Positions 41,789-50,936 are shown, counted from the first letter of the stretch. The stretch: DNA of 64,000 nucleotides from an uncultured Bacilli bacterium (GCA_958413985.1 CATYVZ010000004.1:42863-106862), one strand, 5' to 3'. The notes: a model not told the origin generated them from the letters alone. Program-made: numbers and translations.

Positions 41789-42658
41789 ATGTTAGTGAGT
41801 AATGAATGGCAAGACTATGAATGTCTTAGTGCTGGTAATGGCGAAAAATTAGAGCGATGGGGCAATGTTATCTTAAGAAGACCTGATCCTTTAGCTATGT
41901 GGCCAATAGATAATCAATCGTGGAAAAATATCGATGCTTTTTATCATCGTTCATCAAAAGGTGGCGGATATTGGGAATATAAAAAACAATTACCGGAATT
42001 CTGGATAATAAAATATAAAGATCTCAAATTTAAAGTTAGTCCTACCAATTTTAAACATACAGGATTGTTTCCAGAACAAGCTGCTAATTGGGATTTTATT
42101 ATAAAAAAGATCAGTACAGCTAAAAGAAAAATTCGCGTTTTAAATTTATTTGCTTATACAGGAGGAGCGACAATGGCTGCTAGTTTTGCTAAAGCTGATG
42201 TTGTTCATGTCGATGCTGCTAAAGGGATGGTCGAATGGGCAAAAGAAAATATGAAATTATGTGGATTAGAAAATAATAAAATCAGGTTTATCGTCGACGA
42301 TTGTTTAAAGTTTGTGCAAAGAGAGTTTAGACGAGGAAATAAATATGATGTAATTATTATGGATCCTCCAAGCTATGGGAGAGGACCTAATGGAGAAATG
42401 TGGAAATTTGAAGATAATTTAACTGATCTATTGAACGAATGTATAAAAATTTTGAGTGATAAACCTTTATTTTTCTTGATTAATGCTTATACTACGGGTG
42501 TTTCTAGTACGGTTTTATATAATGTTTTAAAAACAACTTTGCAAAAGAAATATAACGGCATAATTAATGTCGGAGAAATCGGGTTACCGATTACTGATAA
42601 TGATTTAATTTTACCGTGTGGAATTTATGGAAGATGGGAAAATGAAGATATTATATGA
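41789..42658 (+). CDS. Class I SAM-dependent rRNA methyltransferase (RlmK/RlmI-like)
   Basis: 289 aa. Resembles the PF10672-type 23S rRNA cytosine/guanosine methyltransferases: SAM motif I VLNLFAYTGGATMAAS, acidic loop VHVDAAKGMVEWAKEN, motif IV IIMDPPSYGRGPNGEMWKFE. The N-terminal 90 residues form an associated beta domain without an obvious PUA. Site specificity cannot be assigned. AAGGTATC is a weak ribosome binding site. Its last codons overlap the following rluA-type gene by 17 nt. Confidence 0.85.
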   Translation: MLVSNEWQDYECLSAGNGEKLERWGNVILRRPDPLAMWPIDNQSWKNIDAFYHRSSKGGGYWEYKKQLPEFWIIKYKDLKFKVSPTNFKHTGLFPEQAANWDFIIKKISTAKRKIRVLNLFAYTGGATMAASFAKADVVHVDAAKGMVEWAKENMKLCGLENNKIRFIVDDCLKFVQREFRRGNKYDVIIMDPPSYGRGPNGEMWKFEDNLTDLLNECIKILSDKPLFFLINAYTTGVSSTVLYNVLKTTLQKKYNGIINVGEIGLPITDNDLILPCGIYGRWENEDII

Positions 42659-43301
42659 AGATAATCACTTGTTAGTAGTAATAAAAAAACCAAATATACC
42701 AGTCTGTGCTGATGAAAGTCATGATTTAGATTTGTTGACTAGCTTAAAACAGTATATTAAAGAGAAATATCATAAACCAGGTGCTGTGTATTTGGGTTTA
42801 GTTCATAGATTAGACCGCCCAGTAGGTGGGGTCATGGTGTTTGCTAAAACAAGTAAAGCAGCTTCACGATTAAGTGAACAAGTAAGGAAAAACGAGTTAA
42901 AAAAAGAATATATGGCAGTGGTAACAGGTCAAATTGCTAAGTGTGGCCAGTATGAAGATCGTTTATTAAAAAACTCTAAAACTAATATAACCAAAGTTGA
43001 TGAAAAAGGTAAAATATCTATATTAGAATATGAGTTATTAAAGTATGATCAAAATTCAAATTATTCTTTAGTTAAAATAAATTTAAAGACTGGTCGTTCT
43101 CATCAGATAAGAGTACAATTTGCTAGTCGTTTTCATTATTTATATGGTGATCAGAAATATAACCCTTTTGCTAAAGCTGGGGAACAAATTGCTTTATGTG
43201 CCACAAAACTATCGTTTGTTCATCCGACGACTAAAGAGCAATTAAGTTTTAGTATATCGTTACCAGATAGTTATCCATGGAATATTTTTAAGGTCGAGTA
43301 G
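42642..43301 (+). CDS. RluA-family pseudouridine synthase
   Basis: 219-aa RNA pseudouridine synthase without an S4 domain (TruC/RluA-like minimal form). Starts ILYEDNHLLVVIKKPNIPV, catalytic Asp in LVHRLDRPVGGVMVFAKT, KKEYMAVVTG, then LKTGRSHQIRVQFA. ATG 42642 gives the family start and lies within the upstream methyltransferase gene, so translation is probably coupled. RNA target unknown. Confidence 0.9.
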   Translation: MKILYEDNHLLVVIKKPNIPVCADESHDLDLLTSLKQYIKEKYHKPGAVYLGLVHRLDRPVGGVMVFAKTSKAASRLSEQVRKNELKKEYMAVVTGQIAKCGQYEDRLLKNSKTNITKVDEKGKISILEYELLKYDQNSNYSLVKINLKTGRSHQIRVQFASRFHYLYGDQKYNPFAKAGEQIALCATKLSFVHPTTKEQLSFSISLPDSYPWNIFKVE

Positions 43302-43344
43302 ACCTTTTATATTGTTAAATTATATAATTAAAAAGAGGTAGTAT

Positions 43345-44733
43345 ATGATGAAGAAAGTTTTAATTGGTATTTTAATATTTTTGGCTTTTTTGGTTTTTTA
43401 TGTATCGACAATACATTTAACTTTATCATTAAATGGTGAACAAAAAATCGAAGTGCCAGTTTTTCAAGAGTATGATGAACAAGGAGCGGAAGGTTGTTAT
43501 CGCGATATTTTTGGCTTTTGTTTGTTTAAGATAGATGTTAAAACGGTCGGTCATGTCGATATTAATAGAATCGGATCTTACGATATTACATATGAAGCAT
43601 CTTCAACATGGCATCAAAAAAAGATCGAAAGAAAGGTTTTCGTTGTCGATAATATTGCGCCTAAAATATCAGCTTCAGATGATCAAATTGCTACTTGTCC
43701 TGGCAATGAAAATATCAATTTAAAATATACTGTTTTTGATAATTATGATCAGGATATAACTAATCGAGCGATCGAAAGAATTGAAGATAAGCAATTTATT
43801 ATCGAAGTTTCAGATAGTTCGGGTAATTATTCTAGTTTAAAAATTCCCATTACCTATGACGATAATGAAAAACCAGTTATAACTTTGAAAGGTGGTAGTG
43901 TCGTTTCTTTATTAAAAGGTGAAGATTATATCGAACCAGGATATCTAGCTACTGATAACTGTCTTGGTGATATAACAAATCGAGTTAAAGTTACTAATAA
44001 TATCGATTCTAGACAAAATGGAAAATATCAGGTGATATATACAGTTAGTGATGATTTAGGTAATACCACTACAATTCAACGAACAGTTTATGTTTATGAA
44101 AAAAATCCTGATGTTTTGATTGGTGACAAAGTTATCTACTTAACTTTTGACGATGGACCTAGCAGTTATACTGGTCAATTATTAGATGTTTTAAAAAAAT
44201 ATAATGTTAAAGCTACTTTTTTTGTCACAGGAAAAGGTAGTGATAAATTTATTAAAAGAGCCTATGACGAGGGGCATAGTATAGGATTGCATACTTATAC
44301 ACATCAATACAAAGAAGTTTATAAAAGTGTCGATGATTATTTTAGTGATTTAGATAAAGTAAGCGATCGCGTTAAACAGATTACCGGTATCGAAACAAAA
44401 TTGATTCGTTTCCCTGGTGGTAGTTCTAACACAGTAAGTAAATTTAATCCTGGCATTATGACGGTTTTATCTAAAGAAGTTGAGTTGCGTGGTTACAAAT
44501 ATTTTGATTGGAATATTTCTTCTGGTGATACATCAACTACTAGTACCGATAAAATTGCCAATAACGTCATAAAAAGTTTAAGAAAAGGGAACAATGTTGT
44601 CTTACAACACGATACTAAAAAATATAGTGTTGAAGCAGTCAGTCAAATTATTGAGTATGGTTTGGCTAATGGTTATGTTTTTGCTCCTTTAGATATGACA
44701 AGTCCGACTGTGCATCATACGATTGCTAATTAA
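43345..44733 (+). CDS. Polysaccharide deacetylase with Ig-like (DUF5011-type) repeats
   Basis: 462-aa envelope enzyme: N-terminal membrane anchor (residues about 4-27), two Ig-like DUF5011-type domains (about 35-175 and 176-250, e.g. GSYDITYEAS and GKYQVIYTVSDDLGN), then a NodB deacetylase domain. Catalytic motifs: TFDDGPS (Asp base and metal Asp), HTYTH (metal His pair), RFPGGSSN, and FDWNISSGD. Such enzymes N-deacetylate peptidoglycan or other GlcNAc polymers. AGAGGTAG precedes ATG. The following CwlD-like amidase overlaps only with upstream alternative starts. PdaA-CwlD action on spore cortex is a known pairing, but the Ig domains suggest a vegetative wall role is also possible. Confidence 0.88.
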   Translation: MMKKVLIGILIFLAFLVFYVSTIHLTLSLNGEQKIEVPVFQEYDEQGAEGCYRDIFGFCLFKIDVKTVGHVDINRIGSYDITYEASSTWHQKKIERKVFVVDNIAPKISASDDQIATCPGNENINLKYTVFDNYDQDITNRAIERIEDKQFIIEVSDSSGNYSSLKIPITYDDNEKPVITLKGGSVVSLLKGEDYIEPGYLATDNCLGDITNRVKVTNNIDSRQNGKYQVIYTVSDDLGNTTTIQRTVYVYEKNPDVLIGDKVIYLTFDDGPSSYTGQLLDVLKKYNVKATFFVTGKGSDKFIKRAYDEGHSIGLHTYTHQYKEVYKSVDDYFSDLDKVSDRVKQITGIETKLIRFPGGSSNTVSKFNPGIMTVLSKEVELRGYKYFDWNISSGDTSTTSTDKIANNVIKSLRKGNNVVLQHDTKKYSVEAVSQIIEYGLANGYVFAPLDMTSPTVHHTIAN

Positions 44734-44758
44734 GTCATATTATTATATCGGTGAGAAT

Positions 44759-45412
44759 ATGAAAAACAAGATATTGTTTCTCTTTGTTTTTTTATTTAGT
44801 TTATATACATTTGGTCTTGTACATGCTAGTAATCTATCGCTTTTTGGTAAAGTAATTTATTTAGATCCTGGTCATGGTGGGGCTGATCCTGGTGCAGTAT
44901 GGGGAAATCTTTATGAATCACAGATAAATCTAGAAATCAGTTTAAAATTACAGGCAGAATTAGAAAAAAATGGGGCGATTGTCTATTTGACTAGATATGG
45001 CGATTATGATTTATCAGCTAATAATGCAATGTTAAGAAAAAGAAGTGATCTTTCAAGACGGGCTAATATCATAAATAGGTCTGGTGCGGATCTTTATTTG
45101 TCGATTCATTTGAATGCCGATACATCTTCTACATGGCAGGGAGCACAAGTGTTTTATGACCAAATTAACGATGAAAATCAAAAATTAGCTGAAATTTTAC
45201 AAAAACAGTTGCGTGAAGACTTGAACACTAAAAGAGAATATAAAAACATCAAGGGTCAATATTTATATAGTAGAGTAAATGTACCGGGGGCATTAATTGA
45301 GGTGGGATTTATTTCAAATCCAAACGAACGATATTTATTAAGGCAACAAGACTACCAGCAAAAAGTATCTCAAACGATTACTAAAGGAATCATAAACTAT
45401 TTTTCCCAGTAA
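44759..45412 (+). CDS. N-acetylmuramoyl-L-alanine amidase, CwlD-like
   Basis: Amidase_3 zinc enzyme cleaving MurNAc-L-Ala bonds. 217 aa: signal peptide (residues 1-22, ending VHAS), YLDPGHGGADPGAV (zinc His), zinc Glu in ESQINLEISLKL, SIHLNAD (second zinc His) and catalytic Glu in ALIEVGFISNPNE. Length and lack of wall-binding domains match CwlD, the cortex-specific amidase, although it could be a general amidase. GGTGAGA precedes ATG 44759, 25 nt after the deacetylase stop. Confidence 0.88.
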   Translation: MKNKILFLFVFLFSLYTFGLVHASNLSLFGKVIYLDPGHGGADPGAVWGNLYESQINLEISLKLQAELEKNGAIVYLTRYGDYDLSANNAMLRKRSDLSRRANIINRSGADLYLSIHLNADTSSTWQGAQVFYDQINDENQKLAEILQKQLREDLNTKREYKNIKGQYLYSRVNVPGALIEVGFISNPNERYLLRQQDYQQKVSQTITKGIINYFSQ

Positions 45413-45429
45413 AAAAAATAAAATTTATC

Positions 45430-45458
45430 TTGTAAAATAATGACAAAAATGGTATCAT
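45430..45458 (+). promoter_or_regulatory. Promoter of the EP-rod operon
   Basis: TTGTAA (45430-45435), 17-nt spacer, TATCAT (45453-45458), 20 nt before the start of the Cys-rich protein gene. Confidence 0.45.
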
Positions 45459-45477
45459 TATTGTAGAGGTGGAAAAT

Positions 45478-46848
45478 ATGAATGAAAATTATCAATATAC
45501 AGAATATAACGAAGAAAAAAATAGAGTTCCTTGGCTTCGGATTTTAGTTTCATTTTTAATTTTAGTAGTAGCTGTTATCATTGTTTTATTTTTATTAAAA
45601 GCATGTTCAAAATCGTCTTTAAGGGATGATTTGATCGAGGCTGCTAAAGAATATTATGAAAAATATCCTGATCGATTACCTAGCACAGTAGCTGAGTGTT
45701 TTGTCGTGACATTAGAACAATTAGAAAACGAAGGATTAATTAAATCTAGTGATTATGATATCTGCGATAAAAAGACAACTTATGTCAATGTTTGTTACAT
45801 GGAAAGTGGCAACTATCATTATTCAGCAATTCTAGATTGTGGTGAAGAAAGTACAAATTATGGTGTATGGAAAGATGGTAAAGAATCTGATATCAACGAG
45901 GATTCTGATATTAGATTTACCTTCTTAGGTGAAGAAAGAAATTTGGGTATTAAATATTATTATCCAAATGATTTGACAAATGTTGAGGATGTAAAAGAAT
46001 ACTATGCTAGTGTTCCAGCTACTAATTATACTGGCAAGGAAGATGAACAAATCGGGTACAAATGGTATACTGAAAAAACTGTTGACAACTATTGGAACAA
46101 TGGCAGTTATTCGTCAACTCAGCCAAGTGGTTACACTAATAAAGGTGCCAGCACTACAACTACTAATTATTCGATCGATAAACCAAACAGTGCTAGTTAC
46201 CGGGTTATAGAAGAAGTGACTTTATATCGTACTCAAAAAGTTGCATATCCAGGTGGCTATATCTGCCCAACTGATAGTGGTGTAATCATTTCTGATAAAC
46301 CATGTGATGATTCAGTAGCAGAACCAGTAATTGCATTTACTTGTAATGGTAAAGACATTGTCGATGTAACTGCTGAACAAATTTTAAACCGTGATTTTCC
46401 TCCATGTGGAGAATGGTCAGAATGGACTACGGAAGAATGTACGACTTCGTTTACTGGTGGTATAAAATGTCAAACAGATGAAGGATATAAATATACTGAT
46501 ACAATGTGGAAGTGGTATCGTAAAGATAATGTAAGAAGTTATTATCCAAGTGGCGCTACCACAGCTAGTGGGGAGAAAACTTATTATGTTACCGCTCCTA
46601 TTAGTAGTGCTAAAAAAGACGAAACAACTCAAGCAACAGTATATAAGTATTATAAATTAGAACAAGCAACTGGTAATAATACAAATTATGAAGAATGGTT
46701 GCCAGTTACTGATGGATACGTATTCTTAGATGAAATGTTAGAAGCTTTTAGATTATTAGATTATGAAGTTTATAGCTTAGCTGATATAAATAGAACAGAT
46801 GGAATTAGATACTATTATCAATTACAATATAGGGATTTAGAAGAATAA
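45478..46848 (+). CDS. Single-pass membrane protein with Cys-rich exterior (unknown function)
   Basis: Not recognised. 456 aa: short cytoplasmic N-terminus, one membrane helix (about 19-42, ending LLKACSK), then a pseudopilin-like segment (LIEAAKEYYEKYPDRLPSTV ... VTLEQLENEGLI). A long Tyr/Thr/Cys-rich exterior follows. It has about a dozen Cys, likely disulfide-bonded, including CGEWSEWTTEECTTS then GGIKCQT, which resembles the core of a thrombospondin type-1 repeat. ATG 45478 is preceded by AGAGGTGG; the GTG at 45469 lies in that site. It is followed after 11 nt by the (Glu-Pro) rod protein, so the two are probably partners. Confidence 0.75.
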   Translation: MNENYQYTEYNEEKNRVPWLRILVSFLILVVAVIIVLFLLKACSKSSLRDDLIEAAKEYYEKYPDRLPSTVAECFVVTLEQLENEGLIKSSDYDICDKKTTYVNVCYMESGNYHYSAILDCGEESTNYGVWKDGKESDINEDSDIRFTFLGEERNLGIKYYYPNDLTNVEDVKEYYASVPATNYTGKEDEQIGYKWYTEKTVDNYWNNGSYSSTQPSGYTNKGASTTTTNYSIDKPNSASYRVIEEVTLYRTQKVAYPGGYICPTDSGVIISDKPCDDSVAEPVIAFTCNGKDIVDVTAEQILNRDFPPCGEWSEWTTEECTTSFTGGIKCQTDEGYKYTDTMWKWYRKDNVRSYYPSGATTASGEKTYYVTAPISSAKKDETTQATVYKYYKLEQATGNNTNYEEWLPVTDGYVFLDEMLEAFRLLDYEVYSLADINRTDGIRYYYQLQYRDLEE

Positions 46849-46859
46849 GGAGGTATTTT

Positions 46860-49628
46860 ATGACAAAAGAGGAATTATTATCGAGATTAAAAGAGCTACA
46901 AGAAAATTTGAAATATGACGATTTTTTTGAAACAGAGAAGAAATCTCGTGAAAAAGAACTAAATGATATTTCTTCAAAACGAGAGATCTTATTAAACGAC
47001 ATAAAAAATTTAGAACAAAAATTATCCGACGAAGAAAATTATGTTTCATTTACATATATAAAGAATCAATCTAAAATATATGACTTACAGGCTAAACTAG
47101 ATAAGATTGCTGAACAAAAATCACAAAACGATGCCGATATAGCATACAACAACTATCGCATTGGTCTAATTAACAGTGAAATCGAATCAGGTAATTATCT
47201 ACTTAGTGAAGCGCAAAAAGAGTTAGAAGAATATGGTAAAGAATTTAGGAATTTAGGTGAAAATCCAACTCCTGAAGATGAAAGCGCAATTAAACTAAAG
47301 ATCGAAAAATCACGAAAAGATATCGACTGGTTAATGAAACAATTAGATTCCTTGAATCAAGAATTGGACGAGCTTACTAAACACAATCTTGATCTTGATA
47401 AAAATGCATCTAGATTGACAAATAATGAAAAAAGATATCAAAAACTATTAACTGACACAAAAGAAAGAGATGAACAAGAAGATCAAGATAATATTGATCA
47501 TGTTAAGAAAGATGAAGATCAAAGGAAGTTACTAAACTTACAAAGTATTGTTACAACCTTTGATAACAGAGAAGAATATCTTACTTTCGATTTGCCATTG
47601 GAATTAGATGAGTTAATAATCGATATTGAAGAAGATAAAATTGACCATGCTAGCGTTTTAAATAAGTTAGAACAAATCCGTAATGAGTTACCTTCTTCAC
47701 TTTCTAAAGATTATTCTAGTATCGATGATGAAATTGCTGATAATCAACGTTTGCAAGCAGAAATTTTAATGGAAAAAACTGCTTTAGAACAAAAATTAAA
47801 CGATGAACAGAATTATCACCCATCTATCTTTGCTACTGAAGTTGTTCAACAAGATATCTTAGATTTGAATAATACGATAGCTAAATATGATTCTGATATC
47901 AAAAATTACGAAGCTATTTTAATAAGACATGAGAATACTAAAAAAGGTATAGAATCAGATATCAACAAAGAAGAACTCAATAAAAAAGAATTAGAACGTA
48001 GTTTGGCAGATTTAAAATTACAGACTGTGATTTTGCCAAACGATGTTTATGAACAAAGAAAAGTTGAAATTGAAAAAGAGAAGAAAAGATTACAAAGAAA
48101 AATTGATGCTAGCGATAAACAGATTGATAAATTAAGGAAAACATCAATATCGATCGATGTAACTACAACTTTGATGAAAAAAGACAAGAAAAACATAGAG
48201 TCATTAAAAAATAGTGCAATTAAAGATCTTGAAACTAAGAAAAAGGAAATTAGTGAAAGTGCAAGTATCAATAAACTTGCCGTGGCCGAGGATCAACAAA
48301 AATTATCTTCGTTGAATGCTCAATTAGCTATGTTAAAGGCTCGTGAAAAGTCAATCGAATATGACTATGAAACAAATTTAGATGATGTAATAGCAAGATT
48401 GAATAAAGAAAAAGAAAATAGTAATACTGAAAATGTGGAAATTAAAACAGCTGAAAAAATTGTTGAACCAGAACCAATTAAAGTTGAAATACAAGAACCA
48501 AAAATAGAAAAACAAGCAGAACCAATCGTAAATTTGAAAGATGAAGAAACTGAAAAAGAGCAAGATCCTCTAATACCACCGATAAAACTAGATGATGATC
48601 AAACAGAGAAGAATTTGATTCCGGTTTCTAATGATTTGCCAGTAGCGTTGGATGATGGAGCACCTATCCCTATTGTTAGTTGGAAAAAAGCTCCAAAGAA
48701 AATTTTAGATTTGGTTAAAAAGCATTGGAAAAAAATCGCTTTAGCAGCTTTAGCTATTCTTATTGCTTTAATTGCTAAGGCATGTAACAAGGGTTCTGAG
48801 TATAAGCCGATCGATACTTCTTCTATAACTTCTACTATTGAAGAACCAGAATTACCGATCGATCTTGATGGTTTGGATCCGGATGAAGATATATCAGAAC
48901 CAACTGAAGATGTGTCTGAGCCAGAACCTGAGCCTGAACCAGAGCCTGAGCCAGAACCTGAACCAGAGCCAGAACCAGAACCTGAACCAGAGCCTGAACC
49001 AGAGCCAGAGCCTGAACCAGAGCCTGAGCCAGAACCTGAACCTGAGCCAGAACCTGAACCTGAGCCAGAACCTGAACCTGAGCCAGAACCTGAACCAGAG
49101 CCAGAACCAGAACCTGAGCCAGAACCAGAACCTGAGCCAGAACCTGAACCTGAGCCAGAACCTGAGCCAGAACCTGAACCTGAGCCAGAACCAGAACCTG
49201 AGCCAGAACCAGAACCTGAGCCAGAGCCTGAAAAAGTAATCACTCAAGAAGTCAATCCTGGGGAAGTTGGTATTGTTCAAACTGATGATACTAATGTGGC
49301 TGTGACTGATAATGTGAAACCTATCGAAGGTGAAACTGACTCTATTCAACAGCAAATTGCCGAAGAATTAATTGATAATTTAAATAAGAATAATGTTGGA
49401 AGTACAGATTATACAGAAGATCCTAACTTGATATCTAGTTCTTTAGGTGACGATGGAACTATTACTAATAAATATGAAGATACTACTAGTGATAGTGAAT
49501 ACACTGTTAATGATGCTGTCGATGATTATGTAGAACAACATTATGGCGAAAACAGTGATGCATTAAGAGAGGCAATGAAAGAGTTAAATGATTTAGCTCG
49601 TGAAGAGTTAGGAGGCAAGACTAAATAG
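46860..49628 (+). CDS. Coiled-coil / transmembrane / (Glu-Pro)52 rod protein (unknown function)
   Basis: 922 aa with an unusual order. Residues about 1-530 form a long charged coiled coil (cytoplasmic, SMC/rod-like, no ATPase motif). Residues 530-620 are a Pro/Glu linker; 623-645 one membrane helix (IALAALAILIALIAKAC). Residues 687-791 are an uninterrupted (EP)52E repeat encoded by 48918-49232, and 792-922 a C-terminal acidic domain. Lys residues before the helix and acidic residues after it place the rod outside. The helix ends KACNK, like KACSK in the preceding protein. AAGGAGG precedes ATG. Not a known family to me; repeat number may vary between strains. Confidence 0.8.
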   Translation: MTKEELLSRLKELQENLKYDDFFETEKKSREKELNDISSKREILLNDIKNLEQKLSDEENYVSFTYIKNQSKIYDLQAKLDKIAEQKSQNDADIAYNNYRIGLINSEIESGNYLLSEAQKELEEYGKEFRNLGENPTPEDESAIKLKIEKSRKDIDWLMKQLDSLNQELDELTKHNLDLDKNASRLTNNEKRYQKLLTDTKERDEQEDQDNIDHVKKDEDQRKLLNLQSIVTTFDNREEYLTFDLPLELDELIIDIEEDKIDHASVLNKLEQIRNELPSSLSKDYSSIDDEIADNQRLQAEILMEKTALEQKLNDEQNYHPSIFATEVVQQDILDLNNTIAKYDSDIKNYEAILIRHENTKKGIESDINKEELNKKELERSLADLKLQTVILPNDVYEQRKVEIEKEKKRLQRKIDASDKQIDKLRKTSISIDVTTTLMKKDKKNIESLKNSAIKDLETKKKEISESASINKLAVAEDQQKLSSLNAQLAMLKAREKSIEYDYETNLDDVIARLNKEKENSNTENVEIKTAEKIVEPEPIKVEIQEPKIEKQAEPIVNLKDEETEKEQDPLIPPIKLDDDQTEKNLIPVSNDLPVALDDGAPIPIVSWKKAPKKILDLVKKHWKKIALAALAILIALIAKACNKGSEYKPIDTSSITSTIEEPELPIDLDGLDPDEDISEPTEDVSEPEPEPEPEPEPEPEPEPEPEPEPEPEPEPEPEPEPEPEPEPEPEPEPEPEPEPEPEPEPEPEPEPEPEPEPEPEPEPEPEPEPEPEPEPEPEPEPEPEPEPEPEKVITQEVNPGEVGIVQTDDTNVAVTDNVKPIEGETDSIQQQIAEELIDNLNKNNVGSTDYTEDPNLISSSLGDDGTITNKYEDTTSDSEYTVNDAVDDYVEQHYGENSDALREAMKELNDLAREELGGKTK
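48918..49232 (+). repeat. Hexameric minisatellite encoding (Glu-Pro)52
   Basis: 315 bp of GAR-CCW units (GAG/GAA with CCA/CCT in irregular order). The third-base choices vary, so the repeat is not a single exact unit, which limits slippage but leaves open frames on every reading phase of both strands. Those other frames are artefacts. Confidence 0.97.
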
Positions 49629-49629
49629 T

Positions 49630-49920
49630 ATGATAAATAGAATAAATCAGATTATGGAATTAGCTAATAAAGAAAAATATTTAGTTTTAAAACAAGCAGT
49701 ATATAAGGAAAAAAATTATTATGTGGCGTTGCAAGTTACTGCTGATGAAGAAAATATAACAGATAATATTGTCGTTTTTGAACAAGTGAATATTAATGGG
49801 CAAGAAAGCGTTCAGAAAGTATCAGATCCAAGTATAGTAACTTTAGTTTGTAAGTATGTAGGACTTGTTGATGAAACACAATTAAAGAAAGAATTAGAAT
49901 CTATTGGTATTAACCAATAG
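49630..49920 (+). CDS. Small protein, DUF1292-like
   Basis: 96 aa, soluble, acidic. NYYVALQVTADEENITDNIVVFEQVN and SIVTLVCKYVGLV recall the short two-strand pattern of DUF1292 (YrzB-like) proteins, but the match is weak. It begins 1 nt after the rod-protein stop, with GTTAGGAGG inside the previous gene, so it is translated with it. A role together with the two envelope proteins is inferred only from this coupling. A terminator hairpin overlaps its end. Confidence 0.55.
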   Translation: MINRINQIMELANKEKYLVLKQAVYKEKNYYVALQVTADEENITDNIVVFEQVNINGQESVQKVSDPSIVTLVCKYVGLVDETQLKKELESIGINQ

Positions 49921-49929
49921 GTTTTTTAT
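49903..49929 (+). terminator. Terminator of the EP-rod operon
   Basis: 6-bp stem ATTGGT / ACCAAT with loop ATTA then GG plus six T. Confidence 0.65.
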
Positions 49930-49999
49930 ATGCGTTAATTATCATTTATTTTTCACTTTTATTTGAGTGATTTGTGATATAATTAAAGTGGTGGTTGTT

Positions 50000-50923
50000 A
50001 TGCAAAAAACATTTAAAACTTTAGATGAACAAATTGAAATATTAAAATCAAAAGGATTGATAATTAATGACTACGAAAAAACGAAAGAAATTCTTTTTAG
50101 GGAAAATTACTTTTTTGTCAATGGTTATAGGCATCTATTAACTGATTCAAATGGTAAATTTGTTAAAGGAGCAACCTTTGATGAATTGTATTCTATTTTT
50201 GTTTTTGATCGTCGATTGCGTAATATATTGTTCAAAAACATAATGATAATTGAAAACAATATTAAATCGATAATTAGTTATCAATTATCAAAAAAATATG
50301 GATATAAAGAGAAAAATTATTTAAATTACAAAAATTTTGATCAAGAAAGTTTTAAATTGACGCAGGTAAATGATATTATCAATAAAATGAAACGACAAAT
50401 CAGATTAAATAGTAAGCAACATAGAGCGACTAGGCACTATATAAGTAATTATGGCTATATTCCTATGTGGGTTTCGGTAAAAGTTTTATCTTTTGGTATT
50501 ATTTCTGAATTATATTCTATACTAAAATATGAGGACAAGAATGAAATATCTAGTTTTTATAAATTAGAACCAAAGGAGCTTGAAATTTATTTATCGCTAT
50601 TAGCAAATTACAGAAATTTGTGCGCACATGAGGATATCTTGTATGATCATATTACGCAACGTAGTATACCTAACAATAAATACCATCAGATTTTGGATAT
50701 ACCAATGATCGATGAGGAGTATATTTATGGCAAGAAAGATTTATTTGCTATAATAATCATATTAAGGCAAATGTTAAGTGAGAATGAATTTCATGATTTA
50801 ATTAGTGAGTTAAGTTATGAAATGGACATATTAGACGGAAAGGTTAATAGTGTTCAAACGAGTATAATTTTAAATAAGATAAGCTTTCCAGATAATTGGC
50901 GTGACATAGATGATATAAAATGA
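50000..50923 (+). CDS. Abi_2 (AbiD/AbiF) family protein, HEPN type
   Basis: 307-aa member of the abortive-infection Abi_2 family. Seen: FKTLDEQIEILKSKGLII, ENYFFVNGYRHLLTD, FVFDRRLRNILFKNIMIIEN and the HEPN-type RxxxxH at LLANYRNLCAHED (residues about 210-220). HEPN domains with this motif are often RNases; AbiF/AbiD proteins limit phage growth. An extended -10 (TGATATAAT, 49975-49983) precedes it. ATG 50000 gives the family start. Single-gene system next to envelope genes; partner RNA or protein not visible. Confidence 0.85.
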   Translation: MQKTFKTLDEQIEILKSKGLIINDYEKTKEILFRENYFFVNGYRHLLTDSNGKFVKGATFDELYSIFVFDRRLRNILFKNIMIIENNIKSIISYQLSKKYGYKEKNYLNYKNFDQESFKLTQVNDIINKMKRQIRLNSKQHRATRHYISNYGYIPMWVSVKVLSFGIISELYSILKYEDKNEISSFYKLEPKELEIYLSLLANYRNLCAHEDILYDHITQRSIPNNKYHQILDIPMIDEEYIYGKKDLFAIIIILRQMLSENEFHDLISELSYEMDILDGKVNSVQTSIILNKISFPDNWRDIDDIK

Positions 50924-50936
50924 AAGGATGATGTTT

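Noticed and set aside
42618..42641. Earlier ATG for the RluA-type gene
   Set aside because: The extra eight residues have no family match; ATG 42642 gives the conserved start.
48599..49243. Long minus-strand frame of Gly-Ser repeats, and two more open frames over the same repeat
   Set aside because: They are reverse or shifted readings of the (Glu-Pro)52 coding repeat; the hexamer has no stop in any frame. No ribosome binding site supports them.
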